DNA of 6,360 nucleotides from Lysobacteraceae bacterium (GTDB lineage: Bacteria > Pseudomonadota > Gammaproteobacteria > Xanthomonadales > Xanthomonadaceae), in assembly GCA_028293685.1 (NCBI GenBank), contig JAQGOI010000013.1, positions 1 to 6,360 of the forward strand. The letters run 5' to 3'. The first letter of the stretch is position 1. The number at the start of each line of letters is the position of its first letter. Under the pieces are notes generated by a model. That model made no database searches, was not told the DNA's origin, and saw nothing but the letters and a program-made list of their open reading frames with translations. The position numbers and the translations under genes are program-made. This document shows positions 5,978 through 6,360 of this stretch, piece after piece.

Positions 5978-6360
5978 TTATTGGATGGCTGGCGCCAGCA
6001 GTTCACTGGCCTGTTGCACGGTCATGGGCTCGTACAACAGGTAACCCTGCAAGCCGTCGCAGCCCAGGCGCAGCAGCAGTTCCCGCTGGGCTTCCGTTTC
6101 CACGCCCTCAGCGACGACACTCATGCCGAAATTGCGGGCCAGCGCGATGATCGTGCGGATGATGGGAGCTTCCTCCTGCCCTGGAATCGACGCCGCCCCG
6201 ATCTCCCTGACGAATGACTGATCGATCTTCAACGTGGTCTCCGTCAGCTTGTGCAGGTAGCTCAGCGACGAATAGCCAGTGCCGAAATCTTCGATGGCGA
6301 CGCCGACGCCCAGGCTCCGGAGTTAGAACAGGTTGGCCGACGTTTCCGATACGTTCTGGA
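5978..6360 (-). pseudogene. EAL-domain (c-di-GMP phosphodiesterase-type) protein, C-terminal part with in-frame stop, runs off right edge
   Basis: Minus-strand translation gives the C-terminal half of an EAL domain: EDFGTGYSSLSYL, then TLKIDQSFVREI, IIRTIIALARNFGMSVVAEGVETEAQ and QGYLLYEPM, ending LLAPAIQ and TAA at 5978-5980. EAL proteins hydrolyse cyclic di-GMP to pGpG. The lysine of LKID and the glutamate of EGVET are present; the usual DDFG motif reads EDFG. A TAA at 6323-6325 interrupts the frame 7 codons before the motif-bearing strand (LGVGVAIEDFG), and coding-like sequence (QNVSETSANLF) continues upstream to the window edge in the same frame. The 114-residue remainder lacks the EAL motif itself and could not be a working enzyme. 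Either the gene is broken by a single-base change or the base is an error. The N-terminal part, perhaps GGDEF or PAS, lies outside the window. Confidence 0.75.

Overview
The window looks like core chromosome of a high-GC gammaproteobacterium, most likely Xanthomonadales/Lysobacterales (Xanthomonas-Lysobacter-Luteimonas relatives). The basis is strong G/C preference at third codon positions, an RNase E with an E. coli-type catalytic half but a long divergent Arg/Pro/Ala-rich tail, the rne/rluC head-to-head pair known from other gammaproteobacteria, and a GacA/UvrY-type response regulator. Genus-level placement is inference.

Layout. Positions 1-88 hold the possible tail of an unrecognised gene. 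Positions 137-564 contain no convincing gene. They hold two diverged tandem copies of a ~212-216 bp unit lying directly downstream of a tRNA-Ser(UGA) gene (565-654, minus strand). The unit carries a decayed copy of the tRNA 3' end, an arrangement resembling the rtT repeats of the E. coli tyrT locus. Diverging from the tRNA is a GacA/UvrY-family response regulator (754-1410, plus). It converges on rne (1478-4453, minus), and two perfect hairpins lie between the two stop codons. The 3' end of rne contains a 15-bp tandem repeat encoding a His/Glu/Ala-rich tail.

A 480-bp non-coding region (4454-4933) separates rne from the divergent rluC (4934-5935, plus). It should hold the promoters of both genes and the rne leader. 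rluC converges on the C-terminal part of an EAL-domain (c-di-GMP phosphodiesterase-type) gene that runs off the right edge on the minus strand and has an in-frame TAA inside the conserved domain.

Functionally the window is dominated by RNA metabolism: tRNA-Ser, RNase E (mRNA decay, rRNA/tRNA processing) and RluC (23S rRNA pseudouridylation), with two signalling genes, a Gac-type regulator and an EAL protein. I found no CRISPR array, insertion sequence, phage or defence system. The most unusual features are the tRNA-associated repeat array, the rne tail repeat and the interrupted EAL frame.
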